NCBI GenBank assembly: GCA_026770575.1
Contig: MU657548.1
Location: 1 to 13,445, forward strand
Length of the DNA stretch: 13,445 bases
Direction of reading: 5' to 3'
From: Pelagophyceae sp. CCMP2097
Taxonomy: Eukaryota; Sar; Pelagophyceae
Shown: one piece after another, positions 1 to 7,262 of the stretch
Numbering within the stretch: the first letter of the stretch is position 1
Layout: each line of letters opens with the position of its first letter
Program-made: the position numbers and the translations under genes
The notes under the pieces: model-generated
Database searches by the model: none
Seen by the model: the letters and a program-made list of their open reading frames with translations, nothing else
What the model was told of the DNA's origin: nothing

Positions 1-225
1 GCGTCGAAGGCGGCGAATTGCGAGTGAATCGCTTCAATCCGCGCCTTCTTCTCGGGGCTGTCGATGTCGCCGGCGTTCCTACAAATTCGAAAATAAGCGG
101 CATCACAATTGCTTCGAATGCACTACTGACCGCGCCGCGCGTGCGTCACCGAGGTCCTCGTCGCGATTGAACCGCGCGGTGGTCCGGCGCGCACGGTACT
201 CGGCTTCGCGCAGGTCCTCGGACAT
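1..225 (-). CDS. Unrecognised protein, N-terminal part (2 exons, runs off window)
   Basis: Minus-strand gene whose 5' end is inside the window. ATG at 225-223 opens a charged, helical-looking N-terminus (MSEDLREAEYRARRTTARF...). Exon 1 is 225-131. The intron is 130-79 (52 nt), with donor GTCAGT and an acceptor ending TTTGTAG. Exon 2 starts at 78 in matching phase (phase 2) and stays open to the edge, reading ...NAGDIDSPEKKARIEAIHS. Both exons are rich in D/E/K/R and read as real protein, while the intron carries in-frame stops and is AT-richer. The part seen is about 57 residues. I recognise no domain. An alternative donor (GTGACG, upstream at about 151) gives a worse reading frame in exon 2. 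The split exon structure is seen; that it is expressed is inferred. Confidence 0.6.
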
Positions 226-421
226 GCCGCGTGCGCAAAAACAGACAATGCAGCCAGCACGCTCGCCGAACCCGTTTGGCGATTCGAGCCGTCGAACAAA
301 AGGTGCTCTAGAGGGGCGTAGCTGCGGCGGGGCGTTACCAGGGCGGTTCCTTGCGAGTGTAGGACGGCTTTGGGGGCCTCTTTAATAGGAATTTGCGCCT
401 CCTACGTTTTTTTCACGGTGG
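226..421. other. Spacer, no gene seen
   Basis: Between the start of the minus-strand gene and the foldback element I find no convincing coding sequence. The stretch just above position 225 would carry the promoter of that gene, but I see no TATA box or other recognisable element. Confidence 0.4.
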
Positions 422-497
422 CAGTGACGGGCCAAAAAGGAGTGACTGACGCCTCGCCCATCTGCAAATCAAAAAGTGGCCCTTAAGGAAGGCGCAA

Positions 498-834
498 AAA
501 ACAAAACGTCACGCGCCCCTTGGAAGGGGTCTTTCTCAGCGCGCGCGCGCTCTCCGGAGGTGGCGAGTGGCGTGTTCGACGTGCGGCGTCGCGGTGCACA
601 CCCTGTACTAAAACTTTACAGCCGTCGCGCGCGTGCGCCGCGCGCAGTGTGCGAAGGAAGGCGGGCAGAGGGCCGCGGGGCGCTCGCGGCGCGCTTTGTG
701 GGTCGTTCAAGGCGGCCCTCTTCTCAAGGCGGCGACCCCAGGGTATAATGCGGCCCTCCTGAGCCGCCGGAGCCGCCGGAAGGCCGGCAGGCGACACTTT
801 GGGTTGGGCCGCGCGGCCCGCATGGCGCGGACGC
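498..834 (+). repeat. Left arm of foldback element
   Basis: GC-rich arm of about 337 bp, reverse complement of 1116-1449. It begins with AAAACAAAACGTC (498-510). Open frames through both arms translate to the same peptide because the DNA is the same; they are not evidence of a gene. Confidence 0.8.
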
Positions 835-1115
835 AGGAGGAACGGCGCGGCCTTTCGGCTGGGGGCCTCGTAGGCCCGGAGCATGAGCCATATGTCCCGC
901 ACTCTGGGTGGACTGTCGAGGACGTACCGCATAGGTCTGCCATCTTCAAAGTGGCACCGGGGGAGACGGGGCTACGTAACGCGGCGGAGGCCTTTGAAGG
1001 CTCATTCCTCGTCAAGGTCCGCGCTTTCGTCGACGTCAAAGTTGGCGGCAACTGGTGGGTCGAGGACATACCGCGCCGCGAGGCCTTTTACGGTAAGACC
1101 GCTCCGTTTGCCCCA
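835..1115 (+). pseudogene. Possible captured coding fragment in the foldback centre
   Basis: The centre is open in one plus frame and reads like protein, with two copies of a W-x-V-E-D motif: GWTVEDVPHRSAIFK (906-950) and NWWVEDIPRREAFYG (1050-1094). They lie exactly 48 codons apart with 8 of 15 residues shared, and third-position changes are among the differences. Between them is a plausible helical or beta segment (AAEAFEGSFLVKVRAFVDV). There is no obvious start, and the frame runs into both repeat arms. I do not recognise the family. A gene fragment captured between inverted repeats, as Pack-MULEs do in plants, is one reading; chance openness in GC-rich DNA is the other. Confidence 0.3.
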
Positions 1116-1449
1116 CGTCCGCCGCGCGGGCCTCGCGGCCCAACCCATAGCGTCGCCCGCCGGCCTCCCGGCGGCTCCGGCGGCTCAGGAGAGCCGCATT
1201 ATACCCTGGGGTCGCCGCCTTGAGAAGAGGGCCGCCTTGAACGACCCACAAAGCGCGCCGCGAGCGCCCCGCGGCCCTCTGCCCGCCTTCCTTCGCACAC
1301 TGCGCGCGGCGCACGCGCGCGACGGCTGTAAAGTTTTAGTACAGGGTGTGCACCGCGACGCCGCACGTCGAACACGCCACTCGCCACCTCCGGAGAGCGC
1401 GCGCGCGCTGAGAAAGACCCCTTCCCAGGGGCGCGTGACGTTTTGTTTT
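1116..1449 (-). repeat. Right arm of foldback element
   Basis: Reverse complement of 498-834. It differs from the left arm by one base in the outer part (CCTGGG in place of CCTTGG, read in the left-arm direction) and by several changes toward the centre. Near-identity of the outer arms suggests a recent origin or continuing gene conversion. Confidence 0.8.
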
Positions 1450-1623
1450 GGCCGGTCACTGTCGAATTTGCACAACAGGAATCGCCGAAGATAACTTTTT
1501 TTAGCGCGTGCGCTCTTGCCGCTCCCTCCAGTCGTATTAGTTGGCGCCTCGGAGACCAGCGCGCGAAGAAGAAACGTCTCAAACCGCGAAATTTTAGTAG
1601 CCTACTTTGGAGGCAAGGAATTG

Positions 1624-1684
1624 CCGGCCAATTTGGACATAACGTTCGGGCATAGTGCCCCTAACGTCTGTCTCAATTGGCCGG
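1624..1684. repeat. Strong 61-nt imperfect hairpin
   Basis: The outer stem CCGGCCAATT (1624-1633) pairs perfectly with AATTGGCCGG (1675-1684). Inside, GACA (1636-1639) pairs with TGTC (1669-1672), AACGTT-side bases 1642-1646 pair with 1663-1667, and GGGCA (1648-1652) pairs with TGCCC (1656-1660) around a TAG loop. Only a few bases are left unpaired in small bulges. Possible natures are a small structured RNA, a MITE remnant or a cruciform-forming site; the sequence alone does not decide. Confidence 0.7.
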
Positions 1685-1914
1685 GAACTCATTGGCGCCT
1701 TCATCGACTTTTGATTTGTGCCCTAAGGTTTAGACTTGATTAACTACTAAATTAAGAAGCTTTCGCAGAGAATCGCCAAAATAAGGCAGTTGACGAAAAA
1801 GCCAAACAAGCGCGCCCAGGGCGTCTCGCGGGAGTGGCCGGCGCAGCGCCAGCCGCCTTCACGAGCCAAAAATAGTTAATAGATTTCCGGTGATAATCTA
1901 ATTCGACAGTGGGT

Positions 1915-1980
1915 GCTTTTGCTTTTGGCCGGTGCTTTTGCTTTTGCTTTTGCTTTTGGACGGTGCTTTTTTGGTTTTGG
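1915..1980 (+). repeat. GCTTTT-type minisatellite
   Basis: Runs of the hexamer GCTTTT (about seven copies) are interrupted by CCGGT/ACGGT spacers. This is a simple tandem array; the long Lys/Gln-rich open frame on the minus strand is produced by it. Confidence 0.8.
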
Positions 1981-2040
1981 ACTTTCGGATTTAAAGTCGG
2001 AACTGCTGTATAGTGCGAATGTGAGAGTAAGATAATAAAT

Positions 2041-2110
2041 TTAACTAAAGGCAAAGGCGGTCTCTGCCGCCAGTCGCTTATTTTTTAAGAAGGCGAAAGG
2101 CGCTGGCGGG
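2041..2110 (+). repeat. Hairpin-bearing AAGAAGGC repeats, cluster 1
   Basis: The segment contains AAAGGC, then a GC hairpin (GGCGG 2056-2060 with CCGCC 2067-2071), then GTCGCTTA, then a T/A run ending TTTTTTAAGAAGGC, then GAAAGGCG. A second pairing is possible between CCGCCAG (2067-2073) and CTGGCGG (2103-2109). The same flanking words recur at 2359-2450 around different hairpins, so this looks like a small family of short elements. Confidence 0.5.
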
Positions 2111-2358
2111 CCGACTTTTTCGTCATCGTCGACCTCCGGGACCAACCGTAGCCCCGCACCCCCCGGCTGCCGCCGCTGCTACCCGACGCATATGCGATAA
2201 ACCACGCTTGCGGTCCCTTCTGTGGTCACCCCTTGATGCACGGTGCAGCGAAAGCGTCGTCCACGTGAAAATCTTCGCTAAACCTCGAGATTCAGCGACT
2301 TTTTAACCAGCTGCGACGAAGCCCATGGACGGCTGAGGACAGCCCCCAAGGCCGATTG

Positions 2359-2450
2359 TCTTATATTTTAAGAAGGCAAAGGCGACAGGCACTGTCGATT
2401 CGCTTAAGTTTTAAGAAGAAAAAAGGCAACGGGTTGCTTGCTTAAGATCC
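2359..2450 (+). repeat. Hairpin-bearing AAGAAGGC repeats, cluster 2
   Basis: TCTTATATTTTAAGAAGGC is followed by AAAGGCG and a perfect 6-bp hairpin CGACAG-GCA-CTGTCG (2383-2397). Then comes ATTCGCTTAAG, a second TTTTAAGAAG block and a second small stem, GCAAC/GTTGC (2426-2437). Flanks agree with cluster 1 while stem sequences differ but remain self-complementary, a pattern of compensatory change. Confidence 0.5.
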
Positions 2451-2833
2451 ACCCTGGGTGGGGCTGGCCCAAAGGGGGATAACCGCCAAACCCGAGTCAA
2501 AGGTTGGCAACCAGGCCCAGAGGCCCGGAGCCAAGGCCTCGGAGAGCGCGTCAGCACATATAGCGCGGCGTCTCCTCGCGGTGGTATGGGTGCCCAGTCA
2601 CTTTGGCACTTCGGTCTGGTTCGTTGGCGTTGCCGGTTGGGGGGCGGGGCGTCAGCGGCTTTTTCGAGTTCATTCGGGATGAGGATGTACCGCGTACCGG
2701 CCCAGGGCATGGCCTGGGTCCTTTCCCCCGTGTTTTCCTCTTTTGCCTCCGAGCTAAAGTAGATAGTCTGCAAGACTTGCAAAATAAAGAAAAAAATGTT
2801 GTGAAAACAACAGGTTTGAAAACGTGTCCAGCA
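2446..2833. other. Spacer, no gene seen
   Basis: Mixed GC content with open frames on both strands, none with convincing protein character or splice structure. It lies immediately 3' of the minus-strand EF-hand-like gene and may include its 3' UTR. Confidence 0.35.
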
Positions 2834-2931
2834 CGAGAGTCCCGCTCCACGCGCTATCTCAGAACGCGGCCATGATGAACGTGTTGAGGAAGAGTACGCC
2901 ACCGAGAGTCCCGCTCCACGCGCTATCTCAG
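2834..2931. repeat. 29-bp perfect direct repeat pair
   Basis: A 29-bp word beginning CGAGAGTCCCGCTCC occurs at 2834-2862 and again at 2903-2931, with 40 bp between the copies. On the minus strand each copy begins CTGAGATAG, so both carry the same in-frame Leu-Arg-stop end of the neighbouring gene. This points to a local duplication of the stop-codon region. Confidence 0.85.
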
Positions 2932-3383
2932 CAGCATACCCGTGCCGCAGCAGGGCAGGTCCAAGCGCGGCACGACGACGTCGAGCGCCGGGTTCGCCAC
3001 GCCGCCGCCGGACAACATGGGGACAATCAGGTCCAGGCACTGCATGTCGAGGCCCGCGTGGTCTGCTCGAAGACCTGCGCAATGACCTCGCGGCTGAACT
3101 CACCAGGGGACGACGACGCCTCGACCAAACGAGTAAACTCGTCCAGCGTCATGTAGCCTTCCGCAGCGGTGGACGACGTGGAAGAGAGCGAAGGCGCGCG
3201 CGACAGCGAAGGGGACGAAGAAGAGCCCAACGACGGTGCCCCGCGCCGCAGAGGCGCCTGGCCAAAGTCGAGCCGGCCGTGCGGCGCCCCAGCCCAGGAG
3301 CGCTCGGCACCGTGAGCAGAGAGGCCGTGCGGCGAAGCGGCGTCATCACGCACGTAGTCGGGCAAGTGCCCGTCCTGGCCCAT
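2923..3383 (-). CDS. Small protein with degenerate EF-hand-like motif
   Basis: The start ATG (3383-3381) gives MGQDGHLPDYV; the Gly at position 2 allows N-myristoylation, but this is speculative. A Ser/Pro-rich linker follows (...SLGSSSSPSLSRAPSLSS...), then AAEGYMTLDEFTRLVEA (about 3163-3113), which has the G6, hydrophobic-8 and E12-F pattern of an EF-hand loop but lacks the usual Asp at positions 1, 3 and 5. The frame changes after this. A 41-nt intron (3103-3063, donor GTGAGT, acceptor GAGCAG) joins it in phase 1 to DHAGLDMQCLDLIVPML and on to the stop at 2925-2923, giving 139 residues. The excised bases also read as a helix (FSREVIAQVFEQ), so a one-base frameshift in a longer gene is an equal alternative. 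A further in-frame GTGCGT...CAG intron is possible near 3360. No specific family is recognised. Confidence 0.5.
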
Positions 3384-3459
3384 CTCGTCGCCTGTCCAGC
3401 GCAAACCGGCCTCTCTGGGTTGCCTTTGGCCATTATCTTTCCTACTCTCACATTCGCAC

Positions 3460-3487
3460 TGTACAAGATGGTTCGGGCATGAAACTG
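3460..3487 (-). repeat. 28-bp inverted repeat, copy 1
   Basis: On the minus strand this reads CAGTTTCATGCCCGAACC followed by ATCTTGTACA and matches 4006-4033 on the plus strand with one mismatch. Directly after it on the minus strand comes GTGCGAATGTGAGAGTA, which also occurs on the plus strand at about 2013-2029, so it is part of a longer dispersed family. Confidence 0.75.
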
Positions 3488-4005
3488 CTGAATTTCTCGC
3501 GGAAATTTGAGAAGGTCTTTGGAGGTATAGTTGCTGGGGTCGTATGCGGGGCGCCGAGACACCTCCAGCGCCGGAGGATGAACTTTGGCACGTCTTAGAC
3601 AGGCCGAGAAAATTGATTTGGCGACTTTGGCGACGGCCGTTAACACCCAAGGGCACCTCCGATTTTTGTTCACCCGCCGCCGATGGGCGCGTAAGGCCGT
3701 TTGTAAGACGGCTACGTCGAGCAACCTCTGGAATACCTTGCCTAAATTCCGCGGGAAGGTTCTTAAAAAGCTCCAGTTGGCCCGTATTTTTAAAAAAAAA
3801 AACGGGCGTTTCTTCTCTCTATTTGAGGAAACTATGGTGTGTGTTTATAGCTACGTATGTGTAAAATCGGCTGTAACTTTTGCAAGAGATGGTCAATCGT
3901 GAAAGTAGATGTCTCGCGGACTTTTCCTTGGGGTGCTTGCGCGGGCACCGGAAGCTCCAGTCGAAGGTCGCAATATTTTTATCAAAAAACGGCGCAATGC
4001 AATAT

Positions 4006-4033
4006 CAGTTTCATGCCCGAACCAGCTTGTACA
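4006..4033 (+). repeat. 28-bp inverted repeat, copy 2
   Basis: Plus-strand copy of the word at 3460-3487, one mismatch in 28. Similarity stops sharply at both ends. Confidence 0.75.
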
Positions 4034-4300
4034 ATTGTAATACAACTATTTTCAAGATCCGACGATTTTCGACGAGGTCCCCTTGTTGTTCGCGGTACGG
4101 TTGGGCCTAATGCACGGTGGACAACGCAGGAGGCCCGCGTCTGCAAGTGGAGCGGGCTGTCTCTGCTCCTATGGGCCGTCGCTGGCCTCTCTCCACGTGG
4201 GCCGACTGGCACACTTGCCGGCGGCACCTCCGCCGGTCCTCCGGCGTCCCTCGAGGCGGGGCGCCGGCGTCGCTCGAGCTGCGGATTAGATAAAGGGTGG

Positions 4301-7111
4301 CTACGTCGCTCCCCTCCGATGCGGCGACGCCGTTTTGAGCGAGCGCGTGCGGGGGCCTGGCGACGACACGGAGCCCTCTTCCTCCGCCTCCGCCTCGCCG
4401 CCAAAGTCCTCCAGCAGGGCGAGCGGCATGACGCACGACGGCGACGCCGAGCGCGTCCGCGCCGCGCCGGCCCAGTCGACCTGCGCAACGGGTGCGGCAC
4501 GAACGACAGCGAGAGGGACAAAGGCGTCCCCAACAAAGGCGTCCCCAAAGGCAGGCGCGCACCAGGCGGCCGAAGCGGCCCGTCTGCGATGCGACGGGCG
4601 CGCCTCTTCGTGCGGCGCGGTCGACGGCGAGCGGCGGCGGCCTCGGGGGCGACGCCGCGCGCGGTTCGGCGGGCGGCGGCGGCGGCAGGTCCGGCGGTGG
4701 CGTCAGGTCAAACTCGATCTCAAAATCAATCTCGATGGCAGTCTCCGTGAGGAGCACGTCGATGATGGCCTGGGTGACGGCGTCGACGGCGCCTTCGCAG
4801 GCGTCGGCCGACGGCGCTTGGTCGGGCGAGCGCGCGGCCGTCTGCGGCTGCGCGGCCGGCTCGGCGGAGTCGGCCTCGGGCGGCGAGCAGGGGGGCGTGC
4901 AGGACCCGGTGCGCGTGCCCCGGCGGTGCGGAACAACGTCGTGGTCGTCGAGGTCGAGGTCGCCGATGTAAGAAGTCGGGCCCTCGGAGCCGCGCTCGGA
5001 CCCGAGGCGCTCGAGCTCTCTCCGCAGCGCGGCGAGCTCTTCGTCGCGCGCGTCTCGCTCCAACCGCAGCGCATCCGCGTCGGCGCGCAGCACCGCCGCC
5101 GCCGCCTCCGACGATTCGTGGCCGAGCTCGAGCGCCCGGCGCGCGAGCGCCGCGTCCGCCAACGCCACGGCGGCGCTCGCGCGCAAACAGCCCGCCTCCG
5201 TCGTCGCCGACTCGACAGTCGTCTTTAGCCGGTCAATCTCCTGCCGCAGCAGCGCGATGGCCGCCTGCCGCGGGCCCTTTTGCGGCGACGGCGCCACAGC
5301 CCGCACAACGAAGCTGTCTTCCCACGGACGCGCCGCTGTCGTCCCAACGATGCTGTCGTCCCACGGAGGCGCCGCCGCGCCGCCGCCGGCGTCGGGCGGC
5401 GTCGTCGCCGTATCCGCCTGCGGCCGCGAGCATCAATCGACGCGCCGCATCCGGGGACTGGCACCGTAAGACATGATACGACGTTCATCGTCAGAAGCTC
5501 ATCATACGTAACTCACGGCGTCGAGGGCCCCTTCGAGCTCCGCCGGCCGGCCGGCATCGGACCGGCGGTACTTGTAGCGCAGCAGTGCGAAGAGCGTCGT
5601 CTCCGCGCCGCGCCTGAAGAGGGGCCATCGCCGTCCGGCGGCGTCCGACGGCGGCGATTTCGTCATCAGATGCGACGTCATTTTCGAAACGCACCACTCT
5701 CGGGCGATGGCCGGCGCCTGGTCGGCGAGCGCGGGGTTGTACTTGAGGTAGAAGCGGCGGAGTGTCTCACCGCAGTCGTTGGGCCTAGTTCCGCTCAGTT
5801 TGCGTCCGCTCTGCATCCGCGTCCGCGTGGGTATATAGGGAGCATGACGGTCCGCTCCGAGTTCTCGTCGCCCCCTCGGAGTCGGGACACAAAAGGACGC
5901 TGCAGATGACGCAATAATAGCCTTTGCCGTGGTCGCGCGGAAGGCCTTGCGCTCGGCCTGGAAGATAGTGTACAGCGTCGGCGACTGCGGCGGGAGAGAC
6001 GCCGTCCGCCGCTTCGGCGGGCTCCTGCGCGTAGACCCGAGCGACGGCGCGCGCCGCCGCTCGGGCTGCTTCCGCACGCAGAGCCCGAGCCACTTTTGCG
6101 CGGCGAACTCGCCCAGGCGGCAGATGGCCTCTGCAGCTTCTGCGGCCTCGGGCGTGGATTCGGCGGCGTCGCCGCGGACGCGGCCGACGACGGCCTCGAC
6201 GAGGCGGGCGAGGGCGATGCAGTACGCGGCGAGGCGGCCGAGGAGGAGGTTTCGCGCTGCGAGCTGTCGGGGGTTCTTCGCAAAGCAGTCGGCGCGGACG
6301 ACCCCCACGAGCGCGGTGATGCGCCGCGACTCGACGGTACTGCGGCCGTCGCGGCCCTCGAAGAGCGCCGCGCCCACGTCGAGCCGGCGCAGCGCGAATA
6401 CCAACTTGTCGCCACCGCCCGTTGCCACTGCCCCCGGCGGCGCCTCTGCGGCCTTTGCGGGCGCGGCCGGCCGCCGCGGATGGCAGCTGCGCGCGTCGCC
6501 GTCGAGGGCGGCGCGGTAGGCGGCGCAGGAGCCCCAGGGCCGGCCGACGACTGTGCAGCACGCGTCGAGGACGGCGGCCTCTGCTGCCAGCGGCTGTGGG
6601 GCACATTTGCGCGCGGCGGCGGCGAGGGCGTCGCGCAGCTGCTTGACGGACCGCGCGGGCACGGTGGCGAGGGCCTCGCGCGAGAGCTCAAAGGCGCCGA
6701 CCTCGACGTCGACGGCGTCGAAGATGGCCCTTCGCCTCAAAGCCTCGGCCTCTGCGCGCAAACCGAGGCGGGCCGACGCGTCCAGCGCCTTGCGGTGCCA
6801 GAGCCAGGGCGATACGGCGACCGCGCGCCACCGCCGGCACACAGCGCGGCCGCGCACGACGGCGGCCGCGGCGAGGCAGTCGAAGACTCGGACGAGGCAC
6901 CGCGCCGGCAGCCGCGCCGTCACGCTCTCCGCATTCGGCAAGTCGTAGTCCGCCGGCTCGTGCGGGCTCCGCGCGAGCCTAGGGCACCGCCTCCGCAACC
7001 GCCGCGCGGAAGCGCCGTCGCGACCACCGTTGCGACGCGGCCGGCGCCGAAAGGGGACGCCGCAACGCGCTCGTCCAGGAGCAGCGCGACCTTTGTCAAC
7101 TTGGCCTCCAT
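4301..7111 (-). CDS. F-box / FYxxYNP / coiled-coil protein, multi-exon
   Basis: Probably an adaptor of an SCF-type ubiquitin ligase; this is inferred from the F-box alone. An F-box-like segment lies at 6911-6798 (LPARCLVRVFDCL...RAVCRRWRAVAVSPWLW). A long Ala/Arg-rich helical body follows to about 6080. At 5768-5697, FYLKYNPALADQ continues across an intron (5694-5614, 81 nt, GTGCGT...CTTCAG) into RGAETTLFALLRYKYR, completing the FYxxYNP...LFxxLxxKY module. The next intron is 5516-5418 (99 nt, GTGAGT...CCGCAG). Exon 5417-4563 carries a twin PWDDS/PWEDS motif, a coiled coil (about 5270-5000), an acidic hydrophobic patch and a proline-rich run (about 4705-4640). A last intron, 4562-4481 (82 nt, GTGCGC...GCGCAG), leads to a final exon 4480-4301 with an acidic patch and a TAG stop. 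All these phases agree. Uncertain: the F-box frame has no ATG. The likely ATG (7111-7109, MEAKLTKVALLLDERV) is in another frame, so a short 5' intron or other start is required. The 6080-5780 stretch may hide one or two more introns (one candidate: GTGCGG...GCGCAG, 53 nt). Confidence 0.65.
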
Positions 7112-7262
7112 CACGCCGGCGCAGCCATCACGCGGGCAGGGACTGCGGGCGCGCCAGTCGCGGCTAACGTCCGATAGGCAGTTGGCAGTGTGCGGAGTGC
7201 GGCACAATCGGTCGCCGACTTCGTCGATCGATATCGCGAGCCAAAACCACGGCGCCGCGGCG
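7112..7262. promoter_or_regulatory. Probable bidirectional promoter
   Basis: The plus-strand helicase ATG (7263) and the best minus-strand ATG for the F-box gene (7111) are divided by 151 bp. Both transcripts must start in or near this stretch. I see no TATA box; the sequence is GC-rich, with a CGATCGATATCGCGA patch near 7222-7237. Shared control is inferred from spacing only. Confidence 0.4.

Larger units (their letters stand above)
422..1461. mobile_element. Large foldback (inverted-repeat) element
   Basis: Two long arms lie in inverted orientation: about 498-834 and 1116-1449. By eye the outer 250 bp or so differ by a single base; the inner 80 bp are more diverged, with small indels. The match reappears further out as a 16-bp block (422-437 against the complement of 1446-1461, one mismatch), with about 60 extra bases on the left side, so the left end has probably taken an insertion or the right end a deletion. 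The centre (about 835-1115) is unique. Arms and centre together are about 950-1040 bp. This is the architecture of a non-autonomous foldback or MITE-like DNA transposon. I see no transposase and no clear target-site duplication, so an inverted segmental duplication is the main alternative. Confidence 0.65.
1462..2040. other. AT-richer spacer with hairpin and minisatellite
   Basis: I find no gene here. The stretch holds the 61-nt hairpin (1624-1684), the GCTTTT tract (1915-1980) and one copy of the GTGCGAATGTGAGAGTA repeat (from about 2013). A Lys/Gln-rich minus-strand open frame over the minisatellite is a translation of the tandem repeat and not a gene. Confidence 0.45.
3384..4300. other. 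AT-richer spacer between two minus-strand genes
   Basis: It contains two halves of a 28-bp inverted repeat (3460-3487 and 4006-4033), a 10-A run near 3791 and no convincing gene. Short open frames on both strands look like noise. The end near 4300 would hold the 3' UTR of the F-box gene. Confidence 0.4.

Noticed and set aside
476..1582. Several open frames of 90-200 codons on both strands
   Set aside because: They are translations of the inverted arms in both directions; the same peptide appears on both strands because the DNA is duplicated. Only the central fragment was kept, at low confidence.
1752..2054. 100-codon minus-strand frame rich in Lys and Gln
   Set aside because: Its core is the translated GCTTTT minisatellite.
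2411..3103. 230-codon minus-strand frame downstream of the EF-hand-like gene
   Set aside because: Low-complexity and basic, repeats the peptide EIARGAGLS only because of the 29-bp duplication, and conflicts with the better frame ending at 2923.
4083..5228. Plus-strand frames over the coiled-coil and proline-rich exon
   Set aside because: Arg/Gly-rich shadows; the minus strand has heptad-like order, consistent splice phases and a plausible end.
5225..5488. Arg-rich minus-strand frames over the intron and start of the coiled-coil exon
   Set aside because: The frame that joins through the GTGAGT...CCGCAG intron is less basic and continues into the coiled coil without a break.
6096..7262. Long plus-strand open frame running upstream of the helicase ATG
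   Set aside because: It is the antisense of the F-box gene; Ala/Arg/Gly-rich shadow sequence with no motif. The helicase-like sequence begins only after the ATG at 7263.
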